A stretch of 38,021 bases of DNA. Origin: Eubacteriales bacterium. GTDB taxonomy: Bacteria > Bacillota > Clostridia > Oscillospirales > Oscillospiraceae. This document shows, in pieces, positions 13,730 to 23,225 of this stretch (position 1 is its first letter; the number at the start of each line of letters is the position of its first letter). A program made the translations under genes and the position numbers. Below the pieces are notes generated by a model that saw only the letters and a list, made by a program, of their open reading frames with translations, was not told the origin of the DNA and did no database searches. The stretch covers positions 1 to 38,021 of the forward strand of contig JAUNSH010000028.1 of assembly GCA_030539285.1 (NCBI GenBank). Direction: 5' to 3'.

Positions 13730-14167
13730 ATGGCCTATGTACCTGTACCCAAAGACCTGACCAAAGTAAAAACCAAGGTCATGTTCAATCTCACCAAAAG
13801 GCAGTTGATCTGCTTTGGCAGCGGGGCGCTCGTCGGCGTACCGCTTTTCTTTTTGCTCAAGGGGCCGATTGGCACCAGCGCGGCATCCATGTGCATGGTA
13901 GTCATCTTGCTGCCGTTCTTCTTGCTGGCGATGTATGAGAAAAACGGACAGCCGCTGGAAAAAATCCTCGGCAACATCATCCGCGTTGCCATTACCCGCC
14001 CCAAGCAGAGGCCCTACAAAACCAACAACTTCTATGCCGTCTTAGAGCGGCAGGAACAACTCGACAAGGAGGTGTACAGCATTGTCTACGGCAAACAAAG
14101 TCCGCAAGCGCGGCAAAGACAGGGACACCATGCCCGAAAAGCCAAAGAAAAAGTTGTCCAGGAGTGA
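13730..14167 (+). CDS. prgI: PrgI family protein (VirB3-like)
   Basis: This 145-residue protein has two adjacent membrane segments (about 25-45 and 50-70) followed by a cytoplasmic basic tail. This is the PrgI/VirB3 arrangement, the usual partner of VirB4 in Gram-positive conjugation. AAAGGAGG stands 8 nt before the ATG. Its 3' end overlaps the virB4 start (TTG at 14082) by 86 bp, so the virB4 ribosome site lies inside this gene. Confidence 0.88.
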   Translation: MAYVPVPKDLTKVKTKVMFNLTKRQLICFGSGALVGVPLFFLLKGPIGTSAASMCMVVILLPFFLLAMYEKNGQPLEKILGNIIRVAITRPKQRPYKTNNFYAVLERQEQLDKEVYSIVYGKQSPQARQRQGHHARKAKEKVVQE

Positions 14168-16523
14168 CCGCAAGCAGATCGAAGCGGCCATTGCCAGGGC
14201 AAACCGGACAGACCGGAAAGAAAAAACCGCCCAGGACAGTATTCCCTATCAGCGGATGTGGCCGGACGGTATCTGTCGTGTTACTGATACCCATTACACA
14301 AAAACGATCCAGTTCCAGGACATCAATTACCAGCTGTCTCAGAATGAGGATAAGACCGCCATTTTTGAAGCGTGGTGCGATTTCCTCAATTACTTTGACA
14401 GCTCCATTCAGTTCCAGCTGTCGTTCCTGAACCTGTCAGCATCCGAGGATACCTTTGCCCGGAGCATCGACATCCCGCCCCAGGGAGACGATTTTGACAG
14501 CATCCGGGAGGAATACACCACCATGCTGCAAAATCAGCTTGCCAAGGGTAACAACGGTTTGGTGAAAACCAAATATCTGACCTTCGGCATTGACGCAGAC
14601 AACCTGAAAACGGCAAAACCGAGACTGGAACGGATTGAAACTGACATTCTCAACAACTTCAAGCGGCTGGGTGTCAGCGCCGGAGTATTGAACGGTGCCG
14701 AGCGCCTGCATCAGCTCCATAGCATTTTCCACATGGACGAGCCGCAGCCGTTCCGGTTCTCCTGGGATTGGCTGGCTCCCTCCGGTCTGTCCACCAAGGA
14801 TTTTATTGCGCCGACCTCTTTTGAGTTCCGTACCGGAACGACTTTCCACATGGGACGCAAATACGGCGCTGTCTCCTTTGTCCAGATTCTGGCCCCGGAG
14901 CTGAATGACCGGATGCTGGCGGATTTTCTGGATATGGAAAGCAGCCTCATCGTCAACCTCCATATTCAGTCGCTGGACCAGGTGAAAGCAATCAAAACGG
15001 TCAAACGGAAAATTACAGACCTTGACCGGGCAAAGATCGAGGAACAGAAAAAGGCAGTCCGCGCCGGATATGACATGGACATCATTCCGAGTGATCTCGC
15101 CACCTATGGCAATGAAGCAAAAAAGCTCTTGCAGGATTTGCAGAGCCGGAATGAGCGTATGTTCCTGGTCACATTTCTGGTGATGAACACGGCAGACACC
15201 CAGCGCCAGCTGGACAACAACGTATTCCAGGCCAGCTCCATCGCCCAGAAGTACAACTGCCAGCTGACACGGCTGGACTTCCAACAGGAGGAGGGCCTGA
15301 TGAGCAGCCTGCCCCTGGGGCTGAACCAGATTGAGATTCAGCGCGGGCTTACCACCTCCAGCGTGGCAATCTTTGTGCCGTTCACAACCCAGGAGCTGTT
15401 CCAGACCGGGCAGGAAGCTCTCTACTATGGTATCAATGCCCTGAGCAACAACCTGATTATGGTAGATCGGAAGCTGCTGAAAAATCCCAACGGCCTGATC
15501 CTCGGCACGCCGGGTAGCGGTAAGTCCTTCAGTGCCAAGCGTGAGATCTCCAATGCGTTCCTGGTGACACAGGATGACATCATTATCTGTGACCCCGAAG
15601 CGGAATACGCCCCGCTGGTGGAGCGCCTGCATGGACAGGTCATCCGCATTTCGCCCACCTCCCGCGACTATATCAACCCCATGGACCTGAATCTGGACTA
15701 CTCGGACGATGAAAGCCCGCTGTCCCTCAAATCCGATTTCATTTTGTCTCTGTGCGAGTTGATCGTCGGCGGCAAGGACGGCCTGCTGCCTGTTCAGAAA
15801 ACCATCATCGACCGCTGTGTCCGGCTGGTCTACAACGATTACCTGAACGACCCGCGCCCGGAGAATATGCCGATTTTGGAGGATTTGTATGACCTGCTCC
15901 GCGCCCAGGACGAAAAGGAAGCGCAGTACATCGCCACAGCGTTGGAAATCTACGTCACTGGCTCTCTGAACGTGTTCAACCACCGTACCACGGTCAATAT
16001 CAACAACCGGATTGTCTGCTACGACATTAAGGAGCTGGGCAAGCAGTTGAAAAAGATCGGTATGCTGGTGGTCCAGGACCAAGTGTGGAATCGCGTCACC
16101 ATCAACCGGGCGGCCCATAAATCCACCCGGTACTACATCGACGAGATGCACTTGCTGCTGAAGGAGGAACAGACCGCAGCCTACACGGTTGAGATTTGGA
16201 AGCGGTTCCGCAAATGGGGCGGTATGCCCACCGGCATCACGCAGAACGTCAAGGATTTGCTGTTCTCCCGCGAAGTGGAGAACATCTTTGAGAACTCTGA
16301 CTTTGTGTATATGCTCAACCAGGCTGGCGGGGACCGGCAGATTCTGGCCAAACAGCTCAATATCTCTCCTCATCAGCTGTCCTATGTGACCCACTCCAGC
16401 GAGGGCGAGGGCCTGCTGTTCTACGGCAGTGTCATCCTGCCTTTTGTCGATCACTTCCCGAAGGATACCGAGCTGTACCGTATCATGACCACGAAGCCAC
16501 AGGAAATCAAGGAGGAAACATGA
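14082..16523 (+). CDS. VirB4/TraE-type conjugation ATPase (CD1110 type)
   Basis: This protein of 813 residues from the TTG start is the energising ATPase of the type IV channel. It has an N-terminal VirB4 domain (SIPYQRMWPDGICRVTD near 50-66), Walker A GTPGSGKS near 475 and Walker B YYIDEMH near 684. TTG at 14082 is chosen because AAGGAGG lies 9 nt upstream. An ATG at 14130 has a weaker AGGGA and is an alternative that shortens the protein by 16 residues. The stop overlaps the next gene's ATG. Confidence 0.92.
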   Translation: MSTANKVRKRGKDRDTMPEKPKKKLSRSDRKQIEAAIARANRTDRKEKTAQDSIPYQRMWPDGICRVTDTHYTKTIQFQDINYQLSQNEDKTAIFEAWCDFLNYFDSSIQFQLSFLNLSASEDTFARSIDIPPQGDDFDSIREEYTTMLQNQLAKGNNGLVKTKYLTFGIDADNLKTAKPRLERIETDILNNFKRLGVSAGVLNGAERLHQLHSIFHMDEPQPFRFSWDWLAPSGLSTKDFIAPTSFEFRTGTTFHMGRKYGAVSFVQILAPELNDRMLADFLDMESSLIVNLHIQSLDQVKAIKTVKRKITDLDRAKIEEQKKAVRAGYDMDIIPSDLATYGNEAKKLLQDLQSRNERMFLVTFLVMNTADTQRQLDNNVFQASSIAQKYNCQLTRLDFQQEEGLMSSLPLGLNQIEIQRGLTTSSVAIFVPFTTQELFQTGQEALYYGINALSNNLIMVDRKLLKNPNGLILGTPGSGKSFSAKREISNAFLVTQDDIIICDPEAEYAPLVERLHGQVIRISPTSRDYINPMDLNLDYSDDESPLSLKSDFILSLCELIVGGKDGLLPVQKTIIDRCVRLVYNDYLNDPRPENMPILEDLYDLLRAQDEKEAQYIATALEIYVTGSLNVFNHRTTVNINNRIVCYDIKELGKQLKKIGMLVVQDQVWNRVTINRAAHKSTRYYIDEMHLLLKEEQTAAYTVEIWKRFRKWGGMPTGITQNVKDLLFSREVENIFENSDFVYMLNQAGGDRQILAKQLNISPHQLSYVTHSSEGEGLLFYGSVILPFVDHFPKDTELYRIMTTKPQEIKEET

Positions 16524-16897
16524 TTATGAATCCCAGTGTTTTGAACAAAGACCATATGACATTTTTCGATAAGGCAATGAAAGGCCAACGCAGCCAGATG
16601 CTTTCGGCAATGGCTGATGCAGTGAGTGAGTGCCGTACCGCATCCGACACAGCCGCCCAGCTGAGTGAAACCGGAGAAGTAGCCCTGCTTCGCCTGGTTG
16701 AAATCTGGTGTGGCATCAACGCCACCCCCAGCGGTATCGTTTTGGAGGGGACGGAGGTGCAGATTCTGGCGGATGTGCTGGCACAGATTTACGCCTATCT
16801 GACCCTTCACTCTCTCCAGTCCCCGGTGGGCATGGCAATCTATGTGGAATTGAACTACATGATGTGTGAGCTGATGCAGGGGGAATGGTTTGAGTAA
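16520..16897 (+). CDS. Hypothetical conjugation-module protein, 125 residues
   Basis: AAGGAGG precedes the ATG, which overlaps the virB4 stop (ATGA). A second ATG at 16526 is possible. The product is mostly helical and acidic, with no signal peptide or clear membrane segment, and no motif I recognise. The position between virB4 and the NlpC/P60 gene is constant in many related elements as far as I know, so an accessory role in the channel is plausible but unproven. Confidence 0.7.
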   Translation: MIMNPSVLNKDHMTFFDKAMKGQRSQMLSAMADAVSECRTASDTAAQLSETGEVALLRLVEIWCGINATPSGIVLEGTEVQILADVLAQIYAYLTLHSLQSPVGMAIYVELNYMMCELMQGEWFE

Positions 16898-18605
16898 ACG
16901 GGAACCCCGTCTGCAATTCTCTGATGAGGAACGCGCCGATCCTGTATTGGGGAAAGCTGTCCGAAAGGCGGATAAGGCTGCGTGGAAAGCGGACGCGGCG
17001 CAGGCGAAAATCCCCAAAAAGAAGGTAAAGGTCAGGGAAACGGTCACGGACCCTGCCACCGGTAAGAAAACGGTGCGTCTGCGCTTTGAGGAAGTAGATC
17101 AGAAAAAGCCGCCCTCCAAGCTGACCCATGCCGTCCGGGATGCCCCGGTCAACACCGTGATTGGCACTGTTCATCGGGAAATCCAGGCTTCAGAAGATGA
17201 CAATGTGGGCGTAGAAAGCGCCCACAAAACCGAAGAAGTTGCGGAAGGTACCGGGCGGCTGGTCCGGGAAGGCTATCACTCCCATAAGCTCAAACCCTAC
17301 CGTGAAGCAGCAAAGGCGGAGCAGAGGCTGGAAAAAGCAAATGTCAACGCCCTGTATCAGAAGTCCTTGCAGGAAAATACCCAATTTGCCAGCAATCCTA
17401 TTTCCCGCTGGCAGCAAAAGCAGGCTATTAAAAAGCAGTATGCCGCTGCCAAACATGCCGGTCAGACTGGTGGAACTGCGGCAAAGGCGGCTGAAAACAC
17501 TGCTGCGGCAGCAAAGAAAGTCACGGAGGAAACCAAGAAGGCCGGTGAGTTCATCTGGCGTCACAGGAAGGGCTTTGGCATTGCCATTGCCTTTCTCCTG
17601 ATTCTCGCCATGCTTCTGAGCGGCCTGTCCTCTTGTTCCGTACTGTTCCAGGGGACGGTTTCCTCTTTAACATCCACAACATATCCCTCTCAGGACGCAG
17701 ATATGCTGGGTGCGGAAGCGGCTTATGCACAGATGGAGGCAGATTTGCAGTATGAGCTGGATCATTATGAGACCCTGCATCCGGGATACGATGAATACCA
17801 TTTTGACCTGGATGAGATTACCCACGATCCCTATGTCCTAATTTCCTTGCTGACTGCCTACCACGGGGGTGAATGGACGCTTTCTGAGGTGCAAAGCACG
17901 CTTGCCATGCTTTTTGACCGTCAATACACCCTGACCCAAACGGTGGAAGTGGAAATCCGCTACCGGCCCGAACCCTCCATTGACCCGGACACAGGAGAAG
18001 TGACCATTGTGGATGTTCCCTATAACTATTACATCTGCTATGTGGAGCTGGAAAACTTCAACCTTTCTCACCTGCCTGTATATGTGCTGAGCGAGGAACA
18101 GTTGGAAATGTATGCAGCTTACATCGCCACCTACGGGAATCGGTTGGACCTGTTTCCACAAGGCGAATATCCAGGGGTATCCCAGCGAGGCCCTTATACC
18201 GATTATGACATTCCCCCGGAGGCCCTGGAAGATGAGGTGTTCGCTGCCATGATCGCGGAAGCGGAAAAATACCTGGGCTACCCTTATGTCTGGGGCGGCT
18301 CCAGTCCTTCCACCTCTTTTGACTGCTCCGGCTTCGTCAGCTGGGTCATCAATCACAGCGGCTGGAATGTAGGCAGGCTCGGCGCGCAAGGGCTTTTGAA
18401 CATCTGCACACCGGTATCCAGTGCCAACGCCAAACCCGGAGACCTGATTTTCTTCCAGGGAACCTATGACACTACCGGCGCATCCCATGTTGGCATTTAT
18501 GTCGGCAATGGAATGATGATCCACTGCGGGGACCCCATCTCTTATACATCCATCAACACGAGCTATTGGCAGCAGCATTTTCTCGCCTTTGGCCGCCTGC
18601 CATGA
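16890..18605 (+). CDS. NlpC/P60 cell-wall hydrolase of the transfer system (CD1108 type)
   Basis: This 571-residue protein has a long basic cytoplasmic N-terminus (1-225, Lys/Ala-rich, likely coiled), one membrane segment (about 228-250), a central domain (about 270-420) and a C-terminal NlpC/P60 domain. Visible catalytic elements are FDCSGFV (Cys near 478), ASHVGIYV (His near 532) and MIHCG. NlpC/P60 enzymes cut gamma-D-Glu-diamino acid bonds in peptidoglycan, and here the enzyme would open the wall for the channel (VirB1-like role). The start is TTG at 16890, overlapping the preceding gene by 8 bp with GGGGGA upstream. TTG use is inferred from spacing. Confidence 0.9.
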   Translation: MSKREPRLQFSDEERADPVLGKAVRKADKAAWKADAAQAKIPKKKVKVRETVTDPATGKKTVRLRFEEVDQKKPPSKLTHAVRDAPVNTVIGTVHREIQASEDDNVGVESAHKTEEVAEGTGRLVREGYHSHKLKPYREAAKAEQRLEKANVNALYQKSLQENTQFASNPISRWQQKQAIKKQYAAAKHAGQTGGTAAKAAENTAAAAKKVTEETKKAGEFIWRHRKGFGIAIAFLLILAMLLSGLSSCSVLFQGTVSSLTSTTYPSQDADMLGAEAAYAQMEADLQYELDHYETLHPGYDEYHFDLDEITHDPYVLISLLTAYHGGEWTLSEVQSTLAMLFDRQYTLTQTVEVEIRYRPEPSIDPDTGEVTIVDVPYNYYICYVELENFNLSHLPVYVLSEEQLEMYAAYIATYGNRLDLFPQGEYPGVSQRGPYTDYDIPPEALEDEVFAAMIAEAEKYLGYPYVWGGSSPSTSFDCSGFVSWVINHSGWNVGRLGAQGLLNICTPVSSANAKPGDLIFFQGTYDTTGASHVGIYVGNGMMIHCGDPISYTSINTSYWQQHFLAFGRLP

Positions 18606-18622
18606 AAGGAGGACATCACAAA

Positions 18623-18871
18623 ATGAACCCGAAAATCAAAAAAATCAATGCGGAGTATGAAAAGAACGCCGCAAAAATTGCTGAGCTTCAGGCACGGCAG
18701 AAAGAGCTGGTGCGCCAGCGAACTGAGCTGGAGAACAACGATATTCTGGAACTGGTACACAGCCATGACCTGGACTTCACTCAGCTGGCCGCGCTGATCC
18801 GCAGTATGAAAACAGACCCCGCCGCCATGATGCGGGGAGAAATGGAGGAAGAATCCCATGAAAATGCGTAA
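18623..18871 (+). CDS. DUF4315 family protein
   Basis: This 82-residue protein has an N-terminal coiled coil (INAEYEKNAAKIAELQARQ) and a short C-terminal part (DFTQLAALIRSMK), the DUF4315 pattern found in Tn1549-like elements (CD1106 position). Function is unknown. AAAGGAGG lies upstream of the ATG at 18623. In-frame sequence back to 18566 lies inside the NlpC gene and is rejected. It overlaps the DUF4366 gene by 14 bp. Confidence 0.85.
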   Translation: MNPKIKKINAEYEKNAAKIAELQARQKELVRQRTELENNDILELVHSHDLDFTQLAALIRSMKTDPAAMMRGEMEEESHENA

Positions 18872-20501
18872 ACATCGTTTTATGGCAATCCTGCTGGTTT
18901 GCCTGCTGTGCATTATGACACTTCCGGTCACCGCTTTTGCCGGTGCTGAGCCGGGAACGGAGGAACCCATGACAGAAACAACCGAGGAACTGGTGGAAGA
19001 ACTGGGTGAGGACCCCGGTGAAGAAACCGTGGAGGAACCGACAGAGGACGCCGGGGAGGAATCGGCAGATGGCACTGGCGGAGAACCGGAAGAACCTGTC
19101 ACTGAGCCGGAATACCATGTGGAAGTCGATGAGCTGGAGGGCTATTACAATGAGCCGGTGGAACTGACCATTCGCATTCAGGATGTGGGCGGCACCGGCT
19201 GGGAAAAAGTCGAAATGGCTTTTGAACACGATGATCCTGATGAGCGCACCGATTTGACGGAAACCCTGCTGGAACAGGAAGAGGCCCATCTCACCGTTGT
19301 AGATAACTGTACCGTATATTTCTATATCACCGATCTGACAGGTACAGAGTACATGGAGACATACACCATCACCTTCTTTGACTATGACCCGCCTGTTGTG
19401 GAAGCCGGGGTCCGGGACAAGCTGCTGCGGGTAGAAGCAGTCGATCCCTTTTCCGGTGTGGCAGGCATCTATGTCAACGATCAGCTCTATACCACTTTGA
19501 AGGACGGCATTCTGGACTTGCGGATTGATCGCTGCACCGATGAGCTGCTGTTTTTTATCCGGGCTGTGGACCGGCTTGGCAATCAGTCGCGCAGCGTGGT
19601 GCTGTCCAATCCCTTTTATGCAGAGCCTGAAGAAGATACCCCGGAGGACCCCAAAAAGGACTGCCCGGAAGATAACAAAGAGCAGGAGCAGCCCGCTGAG
19701 ACGACGCCTACGCAGCCCTCTGCAACTACGCCTACCCAGCCTGCCGTGACCACCCCTACGCAGCCTGTATCCTCTGTGGGTACTTCTTCCGGTACGGGAA
19801 CCGCTTCAAAGCCCAGTACCACACAGAGCAGCACAACGGAAACCGCCAAGGAGACAGAGCCTGTGACGAAAGAGCCTGGGGAGGGTTTTGCCGAAAATGG
19901 CAATGCCGTAACACGGGATTTGCTCTATGATAAATATACGAATAAGCAGTTTATCACTATCACTGACCGGGACGGCAACACGTTCTATCTTGTCATTGAT
20001 TACGATTCGCCTGTCAATGAAGATGAGGAACAGTATCAGACCTATTTCCTCAATCCGGTGGATACCGCCGATCTCATGGCGCTGATCGGAGAAGAAACGG
20101 AGGAAACCGTGGCTGTCTGTTCCTGCACCGAACATTGCCAGCCCGGTGCGGTCAATATGAACTGCGAAATCTGCGCGAAAGACATGACCCAGTGCGTTGG
20201 CAAAGAAGCCATTCAGGAACCGGAACCGGCAGAGGACCCCGTTGAGACGGAGCCGGAGGAACCGGAAGAAACCGGCAGCGGCTTGAACCCTGCGGTGTGG
20301 GTCCTTCTGCTTGCCCTGGTTGGCGGCGGCGGTGTTTTCGCCTATTTCAAGCTGGTAAAGAACAAGCCCAAGACCAAGGGCAACGCCGATCTGGATGATT
20401 ACGATTACGGTGAGGACGAAGATACCGAGGAGGACGCCCCGTGGGAGAGCGTGGAGGAAGATGCGGCTGATTCGGAGAACAGTGAGGATGATATGGATTG
20501 A
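18858..20501 (+). CDS. DUF4366 membrane-anchored surface protein (CD1107 type)
   Basis: This 547-residue protein has a signal peptide (LLVCLLCIMTLPVTAFAG near 14-31), a very acidic Glu/Thr stretch (35-85), an Ig-like or beta-rich region (about 90-255) and a Thr/Pro stalk with three 8-residue TPTQP repeats (about 282-305). The conserved DUF4366 region contains cysteines (CSCTEHCQPGAVNMNCEIC near 420). A C-terminal membrane helix (about 478-497) and an acidic tail follow. It is probably exposed on the outer face and anchored in the membrane, perhaps for mating-pair contact; that role is inferred. GGAGGAAG precedes the start. Confidence 0.88.
   Translation: MKMRKHRFMAILLVCLLCIMTLPVTAFAGAEPGTEEPMTETTEELVEELGEDPGEETVEEPTEDAGEESADGTGGEPEEPVTEPEYHVEVDELEGYYNEPVELTIRIQDVGGTGWEKVEMAFEHDDPDERTDLTETLLEQEEAHLTVVDNCTVYFYITDLTGTEYMETYTITFFDYDPPVVEAGVRDKLLRVEAVDPFSGVAGIYVNDQLYTTLKDGILDLRIDRCTDELLFFIRAVDRLGNQSRSVVLSNPFYAEPEEDTPEDPKKDCPEDNKEQEQPAETTPTQPSATTPTQPAVTTPTQPVSSVGTSSGTGTASKPSTTQSSTTETAKETEPVTKEPGEGFAENGNAVTRDLLYDKYTNKQFITITDRDGNTFYLVIDYDSPVNEDEEQYQTYFLNPVDTADLMALIGEETEETVAVCSCTEHCQPGAVNMNCEICAKDMTQCVGKEAIQEPEPAEDPVETEPEEPEETGSGLNPAVWVLLLALVGGGGVFAYFKLVKNKPKTKGNADLDDYDYGEDEDTEEDAPWESVEEDAADSENSEDDMD
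19701..19772 (+). repeat. Three 24-bp coding repeats in the DUF4366 stalk
   Basis: Units at 19701-19724, 19725-19748 and 19749-19772 each encode an 8-residue Thr/Pro-rich stretch with TPTQP. Repeat number could change by slippage and alter the stalk length. Confidence 0.7.
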
Positions 20502-20692
20502 CCCGCTTCACTGACAGTCCCTTTGAAAGAATGATGACACAAAAGCCAAGCGGCGGGGGCAATCCCCGCCGCGCCCCTTCTCTCCCTAAAACCCATCCCT
20601 GCTATGGGTGCAGCCATACAGGACAGGCTTGTGTGGGTATCTGTCATCGGGAAATGCTGGCTCTTTTGAATGGAAGGAGGAAATCAAAATGA
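20498..20692 (+). CDS. Small Cys-rich protein between DUF4366 and topB
   Basis: This 64-residue protein starts at a TTG that overlaps the preceding stop, with GAGGATGAT upstream. Its last codons overlap the topB ATG by 4 bp. Cysteines at 35, 38, 45 and 49 (CYGCSHTGQACVGIC) make a likely zinc-binding knuckle. Similar small proteins occur at this spot in related elements to my knowledge. Function is unknown. The tight overlaps on both sides support a real, translationally coupled gene. Confidence 0.65.
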   Translation: MTRFTDSPFERMMTQKPSGGGNPRRAPSLPKTHPCYGCSHTGQACVGICHREMLALLNGRRKSK

Positions 20693-22794
20693 GCTATCTG
20701 CTCGTGATTGCCGAAAAACCCTCTGTGGCACAGAGTTTGGCTGCGGTACTCGGCGCAAAAACAAAGAAAAATGGCTATCTGGAGGGGAATGGCTACCGGG
20801 TAAGCTGGTGTATCGGCCATTTGGCCGGGCTTGCCGATGCGGAGAGCTACGACCCGAAGTACGCCAAATGGAGCTATGATGATCTGCCCATCCTGCCGGA
20901 GAGCTGGCAGTTCGTGGTGGGTAAGGACAAAAAACAGCAGTTTGAAATTCTGCGGAAACTGATGAACGACCCGGATGTGACGGAAGTAGTCAACGCCTGT
21001 GATGCTGGGCGTGAGGGCGAAGCGATTTTCCGAACGGTTTATCATCTGGTCGGCTGCAAAAAGCCCATGAAACGACTGTGGATCTCCTCCATGGAAGATG
21101 AGGCCATTCGCGCCGGTTTCCAGAACCTCCGCCCCGGAAGCGATTATGACGGTCTGCATCAGGCGGCGCTTTGCCGGACGAAAGCCGACTGGCTGGTGGG
21201 CATCAACGCCACCCGGCTTTTTTCTGTTCTGTATCACCGTACCCTGAACATCGGGCGTGTCATGTCTCCCACGCTGGCGCTGATCGTCCAACGGGAAGCG
21301 GAAATTGATGCGTTCCGGCCGGAGCCTTTTTATACTGTGATGCTGGACCTTTCCGATTTTACCGCTTCCGGGGAACGGCTCAAGGACAAAGCGGAAGCGC
21401 AGCGCCAACAGGAAGCCTGCGTGAACAGCTCCGCTGTGGTGCAGAAGGTGGAGCGCAAAGAAAAGTCTGAAAAGCCGCCTGCTCTCTATGACCTGACCAC
21501 CCTCCAGCGGGAAGCCAACCGCCTGTTGGGGTACACAGCCCAGCAGACGCTGGACTATCTGCAAAGCCTGTATGAGAAAAAACTGTGTACTTATCCCCGC
21601 ACGGATAGCCGGTATCTGACCTCCGATATGGCGGAGGGCCTGCCGGCGTTGGTCAATGCCACAGCCAAAGCAATGCCCTTTGCCAAAGGAATTACTGTCC
21701 GATGCGATGTGTCCCGCGTGATCGACGATAAAAAGGTCACGGACCACCATGCGGTCATCCCCACGCAGAATATCCGCACCACCGATCTGAACAGCCTGCC
21801 GGTTGGAGAACGTGCCATTCTGGAGTTGGTGTCCCTACGGCTGCTCTGCGCCGTTGGCCAGCCTTATGAGTACGCCGAAACTACCGTAACGCTGGAGTGT
21901 GCCGGGTATCCCTTTACTGCCAAAGGCCACGCTATCCTGAATCCCGGCTGGAAGGAGCTGGACAGCCGCTATAAGGCGTCTCTGAAAAACAAGCCGGAAG
22001 CGGATAACGAGTCCGAGGCCAAGGCCCTGCCGGTGGTGTCTGAAGGACAGTCCTTTGAGGTGATTGTCCCCGGCATTAAGGAGGGCAAAACCACGCCGCC
22101 CAAGCACTACACTGAGGACAGTCTGCTGGCCGCTATGGAAACTGCCGGAGCAAAGAATATGCCGGAGGATGCGGAGCGCAAAGGGCTGGGGACACCTGCC
22201 ACCCGCGCCGGTATTCTGGAAAAGCTGGTGTCTGCCGGATTTGTGGAGCGCAAGAAATCCAAAAAGGCGGTGCAGCTCATGCCCACCCATGCCGCTGTAT
22301 CTTTGATTACCGTCCTGCCGGAGCAACTGCAATCTCCGCTGCTGACTGCGGAATGGGAATACAAGCTCAAAGAAATCGAGTGCGGCAAGCTGGAGCCAGA
22401 CGCCTTTATGGATGGGATTGCCGCTATGCTACGGGAGCTGGTTTCCACCTGTCAGGTGATCCAGGGTGCAGAGTTCCTGTTTCCCTCTGACCGGGAGGTA
22501 ATCGGGAAATGCCCTCGCTGCGGCGGCAATGTGACCGAAAGCAAACAGGGCTTTTTCTGCGAGAATCGTGATTGCCGGTTTGCCCTCTGGAAGAACAGCA
22601 AGTTCTTTTCCGCCAAGAAAAAACAGCTGACCAAAGCGGTAGCGGCTGAGCTCCTAAAAAAGGGCCGTATGCCGTTGAAAGGCTGCTATTCGGAAAAGAC
22701 CGGTAAGACCTACGATGCTGTTGTTGTGCTGGAGGACGATGGGCAGTGTGTAAACTTCAAGCTCGAATTTGACCGTCAGAAAGGCGGCAAATGA
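20689..22794 (+). CDS. topB: DNA topoisomerase III (type IA)
   Basis: This 701-residue enzyme relaxes or decatenates DNA by single-strand passage. The Toprim domain shows IAEKPS (7-12) and CDAGREGE (104-111). The catalytic tyrosine is Y302 in TYPRTDS. A C-terminal zinc ribbon (CPRCGG ... CENRDC, about 607-630) follows, plus a further basic module. The ATG at 20689 has AAGGAGG upstream. Conjugative elements of this group regularly carry TopB, probably to resolve transfer or replication intermediates. Confidence 0.95.
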   Translation: MSYLLVIAEKPSVAQSLAAVLGAKTKKNGYLEGNGYRVSWCIGHLAGLADAESYDPKYAKWSYDDLPILPESWQFVVGKDKKQQFEILRKLMNDPDVTEVVNACDAGREGEAIFRTVYHLVGCKKPMKRLWISSMEDEAIRAGFQNLRPGSDYDGLHQAALCRTKADWLVGINATRLFSVLYHRTLNIGRVMSPTLALIVQREAEIDAFRPEPFYTVMLDLSDFTASGERLKDKAEAQRQQEACVNSSAVVQKVERKEKSEKPPALYDLTTLQREANRLLGYTAQQTLDYLQSLYEKKLCTYPRTDSRYLTSDMAEGLPALVNATAKAMPFAKGITVRCDVSRVIDDKKVTDHHAVIPTQNIRTTDLNSLPVGERAILELVSLRLLCAVGQPYEYAETTVTLECAGYPFTAKGHAILNPGWKELDSRYKASLKNKPEADNESEAKALPVVSEGQSFEVIVPGIKEGKTTPPKHYTEDSLLAAMETAGAKNMPEDAERKGLGTPATRAGILEKLVSAGFVERKKSKKAVQLMPTHAAVSLITVLPEQLQSPLLTAEWEYKLKEIECGKLEPDAFMDGIAAMLRELVSTCQVIQGAEFLFPSDREVIGKCPRCGGNVTESKQGFFCENRDCRFALWKNSKFFSAKKKQLTKAVAAELLKKGRMPLKGCYSEKTGKTYDAVVVLEDDGQCVNFKLEFDRQKGGK

Positions 22795-23081
22795 TGAAAC
22801 TGTCGCTCTATGAGCAGGAAACGATCATTCTCTATAATCAGGCAGAATCCACCGCCGAGGTTTATACCCATGACCCGAAGCTGCTGGAAAAGCTCTCCCG
22901 TTTAGCTGAAAAGTATCCCGGCCAGATCACCAAGAAGAATGAACATTCCTTTATTGTCCCGAAACGCTGCGTGTCGGTGCGGGAGCCTTATAGCGAAGAA
23001 CGCCGTGTTGCGGCAAGGGAACGTGCTAAAGCAGGCGGTTATACCCCACCCAAAAGGAATACCGGCCCCAAATCAGAATAA
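22791..23081 (+). CDS. Small conserved ICE protein, 96 residues
   Basis: The ATG overlaps the topB stop, so translation is coupled. The product has LSLYEQETIILYNQAE at the N-terminus, a middle with YTHDPKLLEKLSRLAEKYPG, and a basic arginine-rich C-terminal part (EERRVAARERAKAGG). Proteins of this pattern are common after topB in Clostridia elements. No function is known to me. The basic tail could bind nucleic acid. Confidence 0.75.
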   Translation: MMKLSLYEQETIILYNQAESTAEVYTHDPKLLEKLSRLAEKYPGQITKKNEHSFIVPKRCVSVREPYSEERRVAARERAKAGGYTPPKRNTGPKSE

Positions 23082-23149
23082 TGCTGCGCCCCGGTTCAGA
23101 CTGTTTCCCATCTGTCTGTGACGAGGTTTCTTTCTTGGAGTATGTTTTC

Positions 23150-23177
23150 TTGCTTCAATTTCTGTGCTTTGTATGAT
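23150..23177 (+). promoter_or_regulatory. Promoter of the inserted membrane-protein gene
   Basis: TTGCTT (23150-23155), a 16-nt spacer and TATGAT (23172-23177) lie about 48 nt before the ATG at 23226. Confidence 0.55.
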
Positions 23178-23225
23178 AGAATGAATGCAACAACAAATCG
23201 GAATTTGACGAAGGAGCGTGATTGT

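Noticed and set aside
14436-16454. Minus-strand ORF of 672 codons opposite virB4
   Set aside because: It is a shadow of the virB4 codon pattern. The protein is low in recognisable motifs and the sense strand clearly encodes Walker A and B.
19701-19772. CRISPR-like or iteron array
   Set aside because: The three 24-bp units are contiguous, have no spacers and encode an in-frame Thr/Pro stalk in the DUF4366 protein.
20644-21750. Minus-strand ORF of 368 codons opposite topB
   Set aside because: The topB sense strand carries the complete Toprim and active-site motifs. The antisense frame has no ribosome site or family.
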